Source: a virus. Taken from it: a stretch of 47,507 nt of DNA. A program made the translations under genes and the position numbers. The notes under the pieces were generated by a model. That model saw only the letters and a program-made list of their open reading frames with translations, was not told the DNA's origin and made no database searches. The number at the start of each line of letters is the position of its first letter. The first letter of the stretch is position 1. The stretch is taken from positions 1-47,507 of IMG/VR virus record IMGVR_UViG_3300031754_000007. One strand, written 5' to 3'. Positions 15,364 to 22,493 of the stretch are shown here, piece after piece.

Positions 15364-15392
15364 CCTATAGGCCTATTCTGGCTAAATTGCAA
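15364..15392 (-). promoter_or_regulatory. Weak promoter candidate in the 15278-15403 spacer
   Basis: On the transcribed strand TTGCAA (15387-15392) and TATAGG (15364-15369) are separated by 17 bases, each matching the sigma-70 consensus at four of six positions. The 126-base spacer holds nothing else. It could feed the lysis and late genes, but the match is weak. Confidence 0.25.
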
Positions 15393-15403
15393 GAGGAAAA
15401 CGG

Positions 15404-16036
15404 TTAAGGGATCGGATACGGGAACGAGATCGGCCCAAACCCGCCCTTGGCGATGGTGTTGAAGAGGCTGGTCTGCATCACTTTGTAAGTGCCGTCGGGC
15501 TGGAGGTTGGCTGCCTGCCAGCGAGTCCATCCGAATGTATAAGGGCCACAGTAATCGAAGCTCTCCATTACGGCCCCGTTATCCCACTGCCACGTTACCC
15601 GGACAAACTGCTGCTGGCCTACGTCACCATTGAAGTCATCGTACATGGGGCCAGATAGCTGAGTCACACCCACCTTAAGGTTCTGCACTGGCCCCTTTAC
15701 GCCGTTGGTTACGGCTACATAGGACGTATCGGGAATAATAATCGGCGGCAATCGCATCGAAGGATCATAGAATCGCGGACACCAAGGAACTCCCTTGCCC
15801 AAAAACGCCTTAAAGTTACCAGCCTTCCAGTCCAGCTCGGTGAGCTTCTGGTACACGTACTGAGTGTCATAAGGGTTGTAGTCGAAGCCCAGCAGCGCCG
15901 GAGGGTCGTTCTTGGGGTACCAGATACCAGTGGGCGACGCTACGGTGTACTGGGGCTGCTTGGTGATAGGGTCAACGAGATGGCTGTTCCACCAGAACTC
16001 TTGCGGCGGGGATAGGTAACTGAGAATGTCGATCAT
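15404..16036 (-). CDS. Hypothetical protein rich in Pro, Trp and Tyr (210 aa)
   Basis: The product has many aromatic and proline residues (SYLSPPQEFWWNSHLVDP, SPTGIWYPKNDPPALLGFDY) and ends in GGFGPISFPYPIP. It has no signal peptide or membrane span. I cannot assign a family. Its ATG overlaps the stop of the 38-residue membrane gene (ATGA). The composition would suit an extracellular or virion beta protein, but it lies between the early and lysis regions. Confidence 0.65.
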   Translation of the reverse strand: MIDILSYLSPPQEFWWNSHLVDPITKQPQYTVASPTGIWYPKNDPPALLGFDYNPYDTQYVYQKLTELDWKAGNFKAFLGKGVPWCPRFYDPSMRLPPIIIPDTSYVAVTNGVKGPVQNLKVGVTQLSGPMYDDFNGDVGQQQFVRVTWQWDNGAVMESFDYCGPYTFGWTRWQAANLQPDGTYKVMQTSLFNTIAKGGFGPISFPYPIP

Positions 16037-16149
16037 TTGAGCGCCCTTAACAGACGTTCTATTTCCACGAGATGAAGGTCAATCATAATTGCGCTGCCGA
16101 TCATAATTCCCATGAATAGACAGAAAATATTCTGCGTCGTTTGATTCAT
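16033..16149 (-). CDS. Single-span small membrane protein (38 aa)
   Basis: The ATG at 16149 has AGGAG eight bases upstream. The peptide MNQTTQNIFCLFMGIMIGSA is followed by IMIDLHLVEIERLLRALK, giving one membrane segment (residues 8-25) and a short amphipathic tail. Earlier in-frame codons belong to a shadow of the zinc-finger gene. Confidence 0.6.
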   Translation of the reverse strand: MNQTTQNIFCLFMGIMIGSAIMIDLHLVEIERLLRALK

Positions 16150-16183
16150 CTTTGGTTCTCCTGCTTCTCTGTGTCGGCTAGAG

Positions 16184-16303
16184 TCATGGCTGCGCTTTTT
16201 TTGGAGCTTTCGGGCAGCCTTGAGCATGTTGGTACTCATGTGGCCTGTGGCGACCGGGCTTAACTGGCTGGCCACATTCTTTGCAAAGTTTATGCGCTTT
16301 CAC
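16184..16303 (-). CDS. Small zinc-finger-like protein, GTG start (39 aa)
   Basis: GTG at 16303 overlaps the previous stop (GTGA) and is preceded by GGAGG. The peptide begins MKAHKLCKECGQPVKPGRH and has CKEC at residues 7-10, histidines at 19, 22 and 25 and a cysteine at 30, enough for one zinc site, plus a lysine-rich tail. Such mini zinc fingers are common early phage proteins that touch nucleic acid or host enzymes; the exact role is unknown. Confidence 0.65.
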   Translation of the reverse strand: MKAHKLCKECGQPVKPGRHRPHEYQHAQGCPKAPKKAQP

Positions 16304-16497
16304 CGTCCCTCCGCTTTCTGAAGAGCAGCCCGTCGCCATACTATCCAGCCACCGTCATGCAATCCTGACGCGGTTACACACTCATCCGAGTTGAGATCGC
16401 TAAGAATGAATTCTCCGAAGCCGCGTTTTACTGCTACCCACCCATAAGATTCCAACCAAGGCTTCTTCTCTGCGCTGTCCCCTGGATTGTTAGTCAT
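16300..16497 (-). CDS. Hypothetical small protein (65 aa)
   Basis: The product contains KPWLESYGWVAVKRGFGEFI and LHDGGWIVWRRAALQKAEG, a compact alpha/beta composition with several tryptophans. It overlaps both neighbours by four bases, ATGA before and GTGA after. No motif is recognised. Confidence 0.65.
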   Translation of the reverse strand: MTNNPGDSAEKKPWLESYGWVAVKRGFGEFILSDLNSDECVTASGLHDGGWIVWRRAALQKAEGR

Positions 16498-16772
16498 TGA
16501 ATTCCCTTCAGTTCCGCCAGTTCTTTCCGCATATCGGCTACTTGACGCTCCAGCCCGTTAATCTGTTTCTGTATCTCCGACAGATGCGCCCCTTTACAGT
16601 ACAAGTCCTCCCCTACGGAGATAATGCCGAGATAGAGCTTCTTCATTCGCTCGGCACGAGTATCTGATTCTTCGATTTCATACGACATATAAGTGTTACA
16701 AATGGGCGTCACCCTGCTTAGGATTTCCCATTGACTAGCTCCCCGCAGCGATTCTTTATAGACTTTCGCCAT
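16494..16772 (-). CDS. Coiled-coil hypothetical protein (92 aa)
   Basis: The N-terminal half has a cysteine (TPICNTYMSYEIEESD) and the C-terminal half is a coiled coil (LSEIQKQINGLERQVADMRK). The start lies inside the end of the 52-residue basic gene (55-base overlap), and no strong ribosome site is seen. It may oligomerise; its role is unknown. Confidence 0.6.
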   Translation of the reverse strand: MAKVYKESLRGASQWEILSRVTPICNTYMSYEIEESDTRAERMKKLYLGIISVGEDLYCKGAHLSEIQKQINGLERQVADMRKELAELKGIQ

Positions 16773-16876
16773 GCGGCTTCTTCTTTGCGCGTCATCAATA
16801 CTACGCGACCCTTCTTTGAAATTGACTTGATTGGACGTTCGCGTGGCGGCTTCCTTCTCTCTGCGCTGTCAGGCAT
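16718..16876 (-). CDS. Small basic protein (52 aa)
   Basis: GAGGAG precedes the ATG at 16876 by seven bases, and the ATG shares a base with the preceding stop (TAATG). The peptide is strongly basic: MPDSAERRKPPRERPIKSIS, then KKGRVVLMTRKEEAAWRKSI. It has the look of a nucleic-acid-binding peptide. It fills the gap between two larger genes. Confidence 0.6.
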   Translation of the reverse strand: MPDSAERRKPPRERPIKSISKKGRVVLMTRKEEAAWRKSIKNRCGELVNGKS

Positions 16877-17100
16877 TAGAGTTCTCCTCTTTTACATAGC
16901 GCAACTAGCTCATCCTGTAATTTATGCAGACGTTCCATTGCTTCACGATGATCGTTGATAAAAGGCGTTATGCCGCTTCCGGCACTCATTCCGCCCATCT
17001 CGCAACTGGCTTTATAAACTGCTTCGTCGGCTTTCATGATACGCTTACATTGATAATTTAACGCGGCACGAAATTCCCAATCAATTTCTTGCTTAGCCAT
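16876..17100 (-). CDS. Hypothetical helical protein (74 aa)
   Basis: I place the start at 17100 (MAKQEIDWEFRAALNYQCKR) because GGGAG lies nine bases before it; an ATG three codons earlier directly abuts that site. The protein is helical with two cysteines and a conserved-looking segment (INDHREAMERLHKLQDELVA). The upstream stop codon is two bases away. Function unknown. Confidence 0.6.
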   Translation of the reverse strand: MAKQEIDWEFRAALNYQCKRIMKADEAVYKASCEMGGMSAGSGITPFINDHREAMERLHKLQDELVALCKRGEL

Positions 17101-17101
17101 A

Positions 17102-17554
17102 TCACACATCTCCCTTTGGCGGATCGGGTAGCGACGCAGTAATACCGCGTTGTCCTTGGTACTTCCCTCGGTATGGCTCGGCTGGAGTCGTAGTCCGCAT
17201 AAATACTAGATGAGCAAAAGGCTCTCCAATTGGCAGTGTTTGCTTAACCCACGAGGCAATCTCTAAGGTAATCTCGCCATGAAACCCGGCATCAACCCAC
17301 GTCGGACCTAAATTCGATAACCCCTTACGCGCCCAAGTAGATCGCAACCCGACCAACGCGACTAAATCATCCGGCATCTCGAAATATTCTCGTGTTGTGG
17401 CAAGGCAGAAACCCCCCTTGTCCAATTGCGTCCGTTCTGCGGAGCCAAGTACAATATCAATACCGTTTTGCTGGAATTGGGATAGTTCGACTCCTTCAAT
17501 TTTCAGTTTGCCGGTTTCGATGTACCATTTTAAATCGCGCCCGCTTAGAATCAT
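17102..17554 (-). CDS. dCTP deaminase/dUTPase-like nucleotide enzyme (150 aa)
   Basis: The core matches the dCTP deaminase and dUTPase superfamily: LVALVGLRSTWARKGL (R71, S72, R76), then a strand pair TWVDAGFHGEITLEIASW with E98 at the place of the catalytic glutamate in dCTP deaminases, and GEPFAHLVF near the end. These enzymes make dUMP or remove dUTP and so feed dTMP synthesis while keeping uracil out of DNA. Length (150) is shorter than the usual 190 of Dcd. Whether it deaminates dCTP, hydrolyses dUTP or both cannot be settled by eye. It overlaps the zinc-module gene by four bases. Confidence 0.8.
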   Translation of the reverse strand: MILSGRDLKWYIETGKLKIEGVELSQFQQNGIDIVLGSAERTQLDKGGFCLATTREYFEMPDDLVALVGLRSTWARKGLSNLGPTWVDAGFHGEITLEIASWVKQTLPIGEPFAHLVFMRTTTPAEPYRGKYQGQRGITASLPDPPKGDV

Positions 17555-18891
17555 TTTGTCTCCCCGCCCTCTCGCTCGGCTCTCAGCTTGGCAAGCTCGG
17601 ATTCCAGGCGGTCAATTTCTGAAATCTGATGACAGTTTAGACAAATAAGATCGCGCGGTCCGGCTGAGATATACATCATACCGTCGCACTCTGGACAGTA
17701 TGGTGGAGCTTCGTTCGGCCACTTGATAAGTTTAAGCTTCCGCTTAGCTCTTTCTTCTTCCAGCGCGTGAGCCATGCGGATGGGTGAGGCGTATTGTTCG
17801 TAAGCCACCATCAGGGCGCGAGCGATCTTCGGCCATTCGTCGGGCCAATACTGTGTCCACAGTCCCTCGTTTTCGCTCTGAAACTTATCGTAAAAGTCGT
17901 CAGGACTCATGACTGTCTCTGCACTCACCCGTAGATTTTCCAAGCATTTAGGGCAAGTGACCATGCTTCGGTCGCCAGTACACATAGCGTTGCCTTTTCT
18001 CCCATCCGGCGTCATACAGGAATTACCGAATCCTGTCCAAAAGTGAACTAAGTTCGGCGGTGTCTCCGCACTCACTTGTTGACTCGATAATTGATTAAGT
18101 CGGCGTACTTCGGGGTCGTTTTGTAGATTTGTTTCAGGTATCACAGGCATCGCCTCCTTTGCTGTCTCTGCACTCACCGGCGCGGCGGCTTTCTCGCAAG
18201 GCGGCTCGTGAATCACAAAATGATTGGGGCTAGACAACGTATCTAAGTAGCAGTTAGGACCGTTACAGTTGGTGTCTTTCGATGGCATCTCTGCCCTCCG
18301 TTCAGTTGAGTCTGCGCTGGCTGCAAATTTATCTGGATGTTGTTCGGGTAACTTTAACCCTTGTCCTTTTATGAAATCCTCCAACAGATAAATTCGCTCA
18401 AGCCTCTGTAGTGCATCCAACGCAGCCTGTGATGCGTTCTCATTAATTCGATTCCACAATTCAAGACTACAAGACACTCCGACACTTGTGATTACTGGCT
18501 CATCTAAGTGCACCACAACTGAGGGCTGCTCTACGCTAGGGGAGACTCCCTTTGCCCAATCCGGCCCGTATTGCCCTTTGCGGACATCTAATACGCCGAG
18601 GGATACAGGCTCAATGAGACGCCAGTCGGCCTCCTCTAGTTCCTGATACCGTAGCTGCGACTCTGGCTTCCAACGCATGCCGTCGTGTAAGCCCTCCTGA
18701 ATCATGGTTTCTATGCGTTTCTGGTGCTGTTGAAAACTGCAAGTACGGCGTGGCGTAAACGCTAGCGGTGGATCATAAAGATTGACGGAGTTTACTATTG
18801 CAACATGGCTACCGGAATGGCCCGGAATAAGCGAGCATCTAGCACCTAATACCAAGTGGGCGCACGTTCCCTTCTGCTCGGAGTTGCTCAT
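17551..18891 (-). CDS. Multi-module zinc-motif protein with repeated VSAET linkers (446 aa)
   Basis: The protein reads as a string of separate modules. Residues 10-29 have C-H type ligands (CAHLVLGARCSLIPGH). Residues 209-232 contain CNGPNC, histidines and a further cysteine. Residues 292-316 have four cysteines ending CPKC. Residues 399-420 form a zinc ribbon (CPEC and CLNC). VSAET occurs at 239-243, 273-277 and 322-326, each time just before a new module. Each corresponds to GTG AGT GCA GAG ACA, so each GTG could also be an internal start. It probably arose by joining short genes. The role is likely nucleic-acid or protein binding, unproven. Confidence 0.7.
   Translation of the reverse strand: MSNSEQKGTCAHLVLGARCSLIPGHSGSHVAIVNSVNLYDPPLAFTPRRTCSFQQHQKRIETMIQEGLHDGMRWKPESQLRYQELEEADWRLIEPVSLGVLDVRKGQYGPDWAKGVSPSVEQPSVVVHLDEPVITSVGVSCSLELWNRINENASQAALDALQRLERIYLLEDFIKGQGLKLPEQHPDKFAASADSTERRAEMPSKDTNCNGPNCYLDTLSSPNHFVIHEPPCEKAAAPVSAETAKEAMPVIPETNLQNDPEVRRLNQLSSQQVSAETPPNLVHFWTGFGNSCMTPDGRKGNAMCTGDRSMVTCPKCLENLRVSAETVMSPDDFYDKFQSENEGLWTQYWPDEWPKIARALMVAYEQYASPIRMAHALEEERAKRKLKLIKWPNEAPPYCPECDGMMYISAGPRDLICLNCHQISEIDRLESELAKLRAEREGGETK
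17914..18177 (-). repeat. Three 15-base direct repeats encoding VSAET
   Basis: Copies lie at 17914-17928, 18061-18075 and 18163-18177; the first and third are identical and the second has one silent change. They sit at module borders in the zinc-module protein, and each contains a potential GTG start. They look like recombination joints between former separate genes. Confidence 0.75.
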
Positions 18892-19010
18892 CGCTTTGTC
18901 TCTTTCTTCAATGCTTTTGCCAATAACCGGATGGAATCAGACAGCATCGCTATTGGAACTCCGATTATGATGGCCGCTATAATGAGGTCAAACCATCTAA
19001 TGTCAGTCAT
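18888..19010 (-). CDS. Small membrane protein (40 aa)
   Basis: The peptide begins MTDIRWFDLIIAAIIIGVP and has one membrane segment (residues 8-23), followed by a basic tail (RLLAKALKKETKR). Its stop overlaps the ATG of the zinc-module gene (ATGA). The ribosome site is weak (GAGCAACG). Confidence 0.55.
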   Translation of the reverse strand: MTDIRWFDLIIAAIIIGVPIAMLSDSIRLLAKALKKETKR

Positions 19011-19025
19011 CGTTGCTCATCGGGT

Positions 19026-19121
19026 TTATCTCCACAAATACGCCACAAGCATTCCGACTAAGAATGCCAACGGCAGAGTAAACCAAAGCCACTTTGGCAG
19101 CTCGGAGTTAGAGGTTGTCAT
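19026..19121 (-). CDS. Small membrane protein (31 aa)
   Basis: The frame starts in the stop codon of the 30-residue gene (ATGA) and encodes MTTSNSELPKWLWFTLPLAF followed by LVGMLVAYLWR, one membrane span. GAGGCGGACCC stands before the ATG. Tiny one-span proteins recur in this early region, so they may act as regulators of membrane complexes. Confidence 0.55.
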   Translation of the reverse strand: MTTSNSELPKWLWFTLPLAFLVGMLVAYLWR

Positions 19122-19210
19122 CGGGTCCGCCTCGCTGCCAATAGTTCATCCCACCATCTACAATATTTACAATTGCATGGCTTCTTATGTGGCCTTGTGC
19201 CGTCGCTCAT
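19118..19210 (-). CDS. Small cysteine-motif protein (30 aa)
   Basis: AAGGAGGAGAG directly precedes the ATG, the strongest ribosome site in this area. The peptide contains KPCNCKYCRWWDELLA, a C-x-C-x2-C cluster able to hold a metal or form disulfides, and ends in AARRTR. The strong site makes it likely to be translated despite its size. Confidence 0.6.
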   Translation of the reverse strand: MSDGTRPHKKPCNCKYCRWWDELLAARRTR

Positions 19211-19219
19211 CTCTCCTCC

Positions 19220-19705
19220 TTACACGTACCCGACGGGCACTTTAACTCCGCCTTCGAGTAATTCGTAATTAGCGTCCGAATCCTCCAGTCCGCAATCGCC
19301 GCGAGTAGAATGTCGGTCGCAAAACTTCCGAACAAGCGGGCGGGGATCGTGTTCATAGGGATTAGATTTATGTCCATCGCGGCAGTATTCAGCTTTTAGT
19401 TTGAGGATATTTGTCGCCGTGGCAGCGCATCCCTCTTGATCGCAAATGTCGCCCTCGCCAGCGAAATATCCAAGACCATCATCTTGAGCGCGGAGATAGG
19501 TTGTGCCAGCCAACACGCAAGCCCACTGCACAGTCCCGGCGAAAGCCTCGTGTACTTTCTTTCCCTTTCGCCACAATTCAATTCTGGCTGAGATGCGCCA
19601 CTCGTTTCCCGAGAGACCGCTGGTTTTGTATCGTGGGACTGTGACTATACGAACTTCGTCGAAAGCTTGTGCGTCCGGCTTCAGTGCTCTGCGTTCATTT
19701 TTCAT
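19220..19705 (-). CDS. Cysteine-rich hypothetical protein (161 aa)
   Basis: The first 75 residues form a beta-rich part (ISARIELWRKGKKVHEAFAG). Then a cysteine/histidine-rich half follows: GDICDQEGCAA, AEYCRDGHK, and FCDRHSTRGDCGLEDSDANY. The spacing suggests two zinc sites. I recall phage proteins with the FC-RH-RGDCGLED signature but no function for them. The gene overlaps the 84-residue gene by four bases. Confidence 0.7.
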   Translation of the reverse strand: MKNERRALKPDAQAFDEVRIVTVPRYKTSGLSGNEWRISARIELWRKGKKVHEAFAGTVQWACVLAGTTYLRAQDDGLGYFAGEGDICDQEGCAATATNILKLKAEYCRDGHKSNPYEHDPRPLVRKFCDRHSTRGDCGLEDSDANYELLEGGVKVPVGYV

Positions 19706-19956
19706 TTCGTCTCTCCTATCCCCGCATCCTCCAGAATGGCGCGGGCCTCCCGGTGCAAGCCATAGCTACTCAGCATTCCAGAGTCTCGCTTGGCCCGGTT
19801 GCGGTCCCCGGCGAGGTAGGCCGCTTTCAATTCAGCTTCCAAACTGCGTACAGCACGTTCGTAAGCCACACTCCCGCGTTTAATATCGGAGTTCCAGATA
19901 ATCGTGTCGGCCAATTCTCGAAACGTCGGCTCCATCCGTACCCGTTCATCGCTCAT
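19702..19956 (-). CDS. Hypothetical helical protein (84 aa)
   Basis: A charged helical protein (TFRELADTIIWNSDIKRGS and RAVRSLEAELKAAYLAGDRN) without cysteines. It overlaps its neighbours with ATGA signals on both sides. No motif is recognised. Confidence 0.6.
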   Translation of the reverse strand: MSDERVRMEPTFRELADTIIWNSDIKRGSVAYERAVRSLEAELKAAYLAGDRNRAKRDSGMLSSYGLHREARAILEDAGIGETK

Positions 19957-20420
19957 TCCGATTCCTCCGCCGCTCGAAATTCTTTAATCCATACTGCTTT
20001 CGGACCTTGAGGTTGATCTGTACGCCTTCCGCCGCGACTTGGCCGATTCCAGTCTCCGCCTTGTGTGATGTGTGAGAATTTGAAGCCAGCCGCCTTGAGC
20101 GACGTACCTGGCTCCGTTGCGAGTATTGAAGTCTGTACGCGGTCGAATCCCATCTCGCGGCATATTCTGGCGACACAGCCGTAGAGCTTCGAGCAAGCAT
20201 TCTTGCTTCCGTCCGTAACCACTCGCGTAATCTCAGCAACGGTGTATTGTGGCGTCATGTGGGCCACTGGGCGACCGACAATCGCCGCTCCGACTAACTT
20301 GTCCCCGAGCTGCAAACCTACGGACCAGCGATGCCCCACGACGGCGTGATGATGCCTGTGCCAATTGGTCACAAGCTTATTCGCCTGCTTCAATGTCGTA
20401 GGTACAATTCGCAACTTCAC
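19953..20420 (-). CDS. XF1762-type N-acetyltransferase-like protein (155 aa)
   Basis: The protein resembles the XF1762 family of small phage and prophage proteins with a GNAT-like fold. Characteristic segments are LKQANKLVTNWHRHHHAV at the N-terminus, LVGAAIVGRPVAHM, VAEITRVVTDGSKNACSKLY (the pyrophosphate-loop region) and ILATEPGTSLKAAGFKF. It starts with GTG at 20420 after AGGAAGG. Substrate unknown; such proteins may acetylate host proteins or a modified base. The 85-base gap upstream (20421-20505) has no gene. Confidence 0.75.
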   Translation of the reverse strand: MKLRIVPTTLKQANKLVTNWHRHHHAVVGHRWSVGLQLGDKLVGAAIVGRPVAHMTPQYTVAEITRVVTDGSKNACSKLYGCVARICREMGFDRVQTSILATEPGTSLKAAGFKFSHITQGGDWNRPSRGGRRTDQPQGPKAVWIKEFRAAEESE

Positions 20421-20505
20421 GATTCCGATTCCTTCCTTTACCGCTCCCCCGTTTTGTCTACGCTTCGCTTACTACCGAGCAAGCCAAGTATCCGCGCGCC
20501 CCGCG

Positions 20506-20829
20506 TCAGCCCAGCAGTGCCGTTACATCTTCCAGCGACCGCGCCAGAATGTAGTAGTGGCCCTGTTGGTTTACCTCGCGCTCAAATGCTTCCTGGGCCG
20601 CGCTCTGCTTTCCTTTTTCGTTTTTCACTTCAATCCAAATAACTCGGTGACAGGTTGAGCCGTGATGCTTTATTACCAAGATGTCAGCCTGTCCCGGCCT
20701 CCCAAATCTTACGGCCCACTTCTTGCCCTTGTACGATCCAAACATAGCCCCAGCGTTTAACCGGATGTGCCAGATGCGATTCGCCGCCAGCCAGTCAAGT
20801 ATTAGCCTCTGTATGTCAGACTCTTTCAT
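20506..20829 (-). CDS. VRR-NUC domain nuclease (107 aa)
   Basis: The standalone VRR-NUC fold is clear: an N-terminal helix (ESDIQRLILDWLAANRI), then FGRPGQADILVI with D49, WIEVKNEKGKQSAAQ with E67, K69 and Q79, the PD-D/E-x-K set, and a final strand-helix. Phage stand-alone VRR-NUC proteins are Holliday-junction or structure-specific nucleases. The ATG at 20829 overlaps the HNH gene's stop. It fits with the ERF annealing protein in recombination-dependent replication. Confidence 0.85.
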   Translation of the reverse strand: MKESDIQRLILDWLAANRIWHIRLNAGAMFGSYKGKKWAVRFGRPGQADILVIKHHGSTCHRVIWIEVKNEKGKQSAAQEAFEREVNQQGHYYILARSLEDVTALLG

Positions 20830-21152
20830 GAGTGCAGTACCTTGTGGCACGGGATACACACTAGAATCGTGAATCTATCGTCCCGCTTTCCGCCGCCTAG
20901 CCCTCGACCAGCGCAGTGATGCCTATGCCCATGAGCTGGAGTGGGCAGGTATTCGCCGCATCCCAAAACGCCGCAACGCCGACCCTGCTGCTCCCACATC
21001 TTCCGCTTGGTAATTCGATACTCTTTCGGGGATTCAATTAGTCTCCCGTCTTTCGGTTGAGACTTCACCCGAGGCCCAGGCTTTGCAAACTTAAAGCCTG
21101 ATGTGTCTATACCCTTAGCCTTCGGTTTGGCGAACTTTGTCACAGTTTCCAT
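20826..21152 (-). CDS. HNH-like endonuclease (108 aa)
   Basis: After a lysine-rich N-terminal arm, residues about 60-108 look like an HNH/zinc nuclease: CGVLGCGE, HGHRHHCAGRGLGGGKRDDRF, and CIPCHKVLH at the end, so two CxxC-type pairs may hold zinc around the histidine-rich catalytic loop. I prefer the ATG at 21152 because the codons before it overlap a separate 51-codon gene; a start at 21191 after GGAG is possible. HNH genes in phages act in packaging or are mobile; this one lies beside a VRR-NUC gene, suggesting DNA processing. Confidence 0.7.
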   Translation of the reverse strand: METVTKFAKPKAKGIDTSGFKFAKPGPRVKSQPKDGRLIESPKEYRITKRKMWEQQGRRCGVLGCGEYLPTPAHGHRHHCAGRGLGGGKRDDRFTILVCIPCHKVLHS

Positions 21153-21270
21153 TCTCAAATCTCTCGCGCTTAATCTGGCTCGGCTCGTCATCTAACTCCC
21201 ACGCCTTTAGCGACCAAACAACTAGATACGGAATCAGACTTAGGGGCGACTTTATGTGTGTCTGCGCCAT
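21115..21270 (-). CDS. Small hypothetical protein (51 aa)
   Basis: GGAG lies ten bases before the ATG at 21270, which overlaps the end of the preceding gene. The peptide MAQTHIKSPLSLIPYLVVWS continues with LKAWELDDEP, one weak hydrophobic stretch and a charged tail. It overlaps the HNH gene start in another frame. Evidence is moderate. Confidence 0.45.
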   Translation of the reverse strand: MAQTHIKSPLSLIPYLVVWSLKAWELDDEPSQIKRERFENGNCDKVRQTEG

Positions 21271-21851
21271 TCCGGGGTCTCTCCGCGCTTCTTGTCCAAG
21301 TCGTCTAGCAATCCGTTTACTTCCACATCTGTGAGCGCGCGATTACCTACAGCCTGTCTCGTTAGCATGTAGCGCTTCATTAGGTACTTGATGTCATTTT
21401 CGCCGTAGCCTTGACCGTAGTGCTGGTAAGGCTCGAATCCGTGTTGTGTTCGTCCCATTGTGCATTCACATCGCGTCATAGCCCCGCGCTTTGGATCGAC
21501 CGGATGTCCACCCTCTGTCGTTCCCTCGAATGTCTTTATCCAACCTTCGTGGCATTTTCCACAAAATGGGCACTTCTTCGGCTTCGACAGGTTGTAGGCG
21601 ACCACGAGGTCCAAAATGTTCTTAGGCCGCGGGAAGAACTCGGCACCATTGTTCCAAGTATCAAAGGCATAACGCAGAGCGTTCACAGGAATAGGCTCCA
21701 TTAGTTTCGCCCAGAACTTTGTTTCGTCCTCATTGAGTTCTTTTTGGAAAATCTTCTGACAGGTCCGAAGAATTACCGATTTCGCTAAAGGCTCGCTCAA
21801 TGTTTCTGGCACTTCTTTCGTCTCTGAGTTGTGCGGCGGTTTTTGGGACAT
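21252..21851 (-). CDS. Putative primosome/helicase-loading protein (199 aa)
   Basis: Starting MSQKPPHNSETKEVPE at 21851, the protein has an N-terminal helical region (LAKSVILRTCQKIFQKELNE) and then LMEPIPVNALRYAFDTW, NNGAEFFPRPKNILDLV, a pattern seen in phage replication accessory proteins that load helicase. A cysteine cluster follows (CPFCGKCHEGW and later CEC). It overlaps the 142-residue gene by 122 bases in another frame. I see no Walker motifs, so it would recruit the host helicase rather than be one. Confidence 0.55.
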   Translation of the reverse strand: MSQKPPHNSETKEVPETLSEPLAKSVILRTCQKIFQKELNEDETKFWAKLMEPIPVNALRYAFDTWNNGAEFFPRPKNILDLVVAYNLSKPKKCPFCGKCHEGWIKTFEGTTEGGHPVDPKRGAMTRCECTMGRTQHGFEPYQHYGQGYGENDIKYLMKRYMLTRQAVGNRALTDVEVNGLLDDLDKKRGETPEWRRHT

Positions 21852-22158
21852 ATTGATCCTCCAATTCATTCCATTCCTTCGGATCGTCTAAATAACTCGA
21901 TCGGTTGAACCAGGTTGCCGGATGCGGCGTGAATTGACCGCGATGTCCTGCTACTGAATCTCGAAACATGAGCGCGCGATTTTTTAATCCCGCAATCGCC
22001 TGATTTTGAGACAGACGTTGGCCTTTATATTCCCCTGCTTTTAGCCTTTGAATTGCTTTCTCTATAGCCCTTAACGCATCTCTTCGAGCGATGTGTCTTG
22101 GGTAAGCTTCGTAAATCTCACTGAGGTCTTCAGTGCTCGATTTTGAAGATTTACTCAT
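21730..22158 (-). CDS. Putative replisome organiser-like protein (142 aa)
   Basis: From the ATG at 22158 (MSKSSKSSTEDLSEIYEAYP) the protein has a helical middle and the segment HRGQFTPHPATWFNRSSYLD followed by DDPKEW, which is typical of the C-terminal part of phage replication initiation/organiser proteins. The N-terminal YPRHIARRDALRAIEKAI fits too. Its usual DNA-binding N-domain is short here. It leads the replication pair and overlaps the next gene extensively. A TTG five codons earlier is an unlikely start. Confidence 0.6.
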   Translation of the reverse strand: MSKSSKSSTEDLSEIYEAYPRHIARRDALRAIEKAIQRLKAGEYKGQRLSQNQAIAGLKNRALMFRDSVAGHRGQFTPHPATWFNRSSYLDDPKEWNELEDQYVPKTAAQLRDERSARNIERAFSEIGNSSDLSEDFPKRTQ

Positions 22159-22188
22159 ATAAGGAAAAAGCAACTTAAATTCTTCGAG

Positions 22189-22488
22189 CTAAAATATGAT
22201 CTTCTCAATCACATCCGTCACCAGTTCCTGCGTCTCTTCACACTGCCGCGTTGGGCGGACGCATCCCCGTTTTCGGGGATCGAGAATCACTCCCCGTGGA
22301 GGGCAACGGTAAGTTGGCAACCCGTTATTACGGATGTCATTGAAAATGCCTGTAAATCGATCTTCCTCAACCGAAAAGCCAATCTTTGATTGAAAGAGGA
22401 AAGGGGGACTTAGGGTCCCCCGTCGATTTTCAGGCAAAGATAGGACGGGGATCAATCCGTCATCTGAAACCTTAAAACTTGTCTGCAT
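22189..22488 (-). CDS. Hypothetical protein (99 aa)
   Basis: The ATG at 22488 has AAGGG eight bases upstream. The protein begins MQTSFKVSDDGLIPVLSLPE and contains LPTYRCPPRGVILDPRKRGC and a helical C-terminus (QELVTDVIEKIIF). Two cysteines may pair. Its place next to the glycosyltransferase gene suggests early function, but no family is recognised. Confidence 0.6.
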   Translation of the reverse strand: MQTSFKVSDDGLIPVLSLPENRRGTLSPPFLFQSKIGFSVEEDRFTGIFNDIRNNGLPTYRCPPRGVILDPRKRGCVRPTRQCEETQELVTDVIEKIIF

Positions 22489-22493
22489 AAAAG

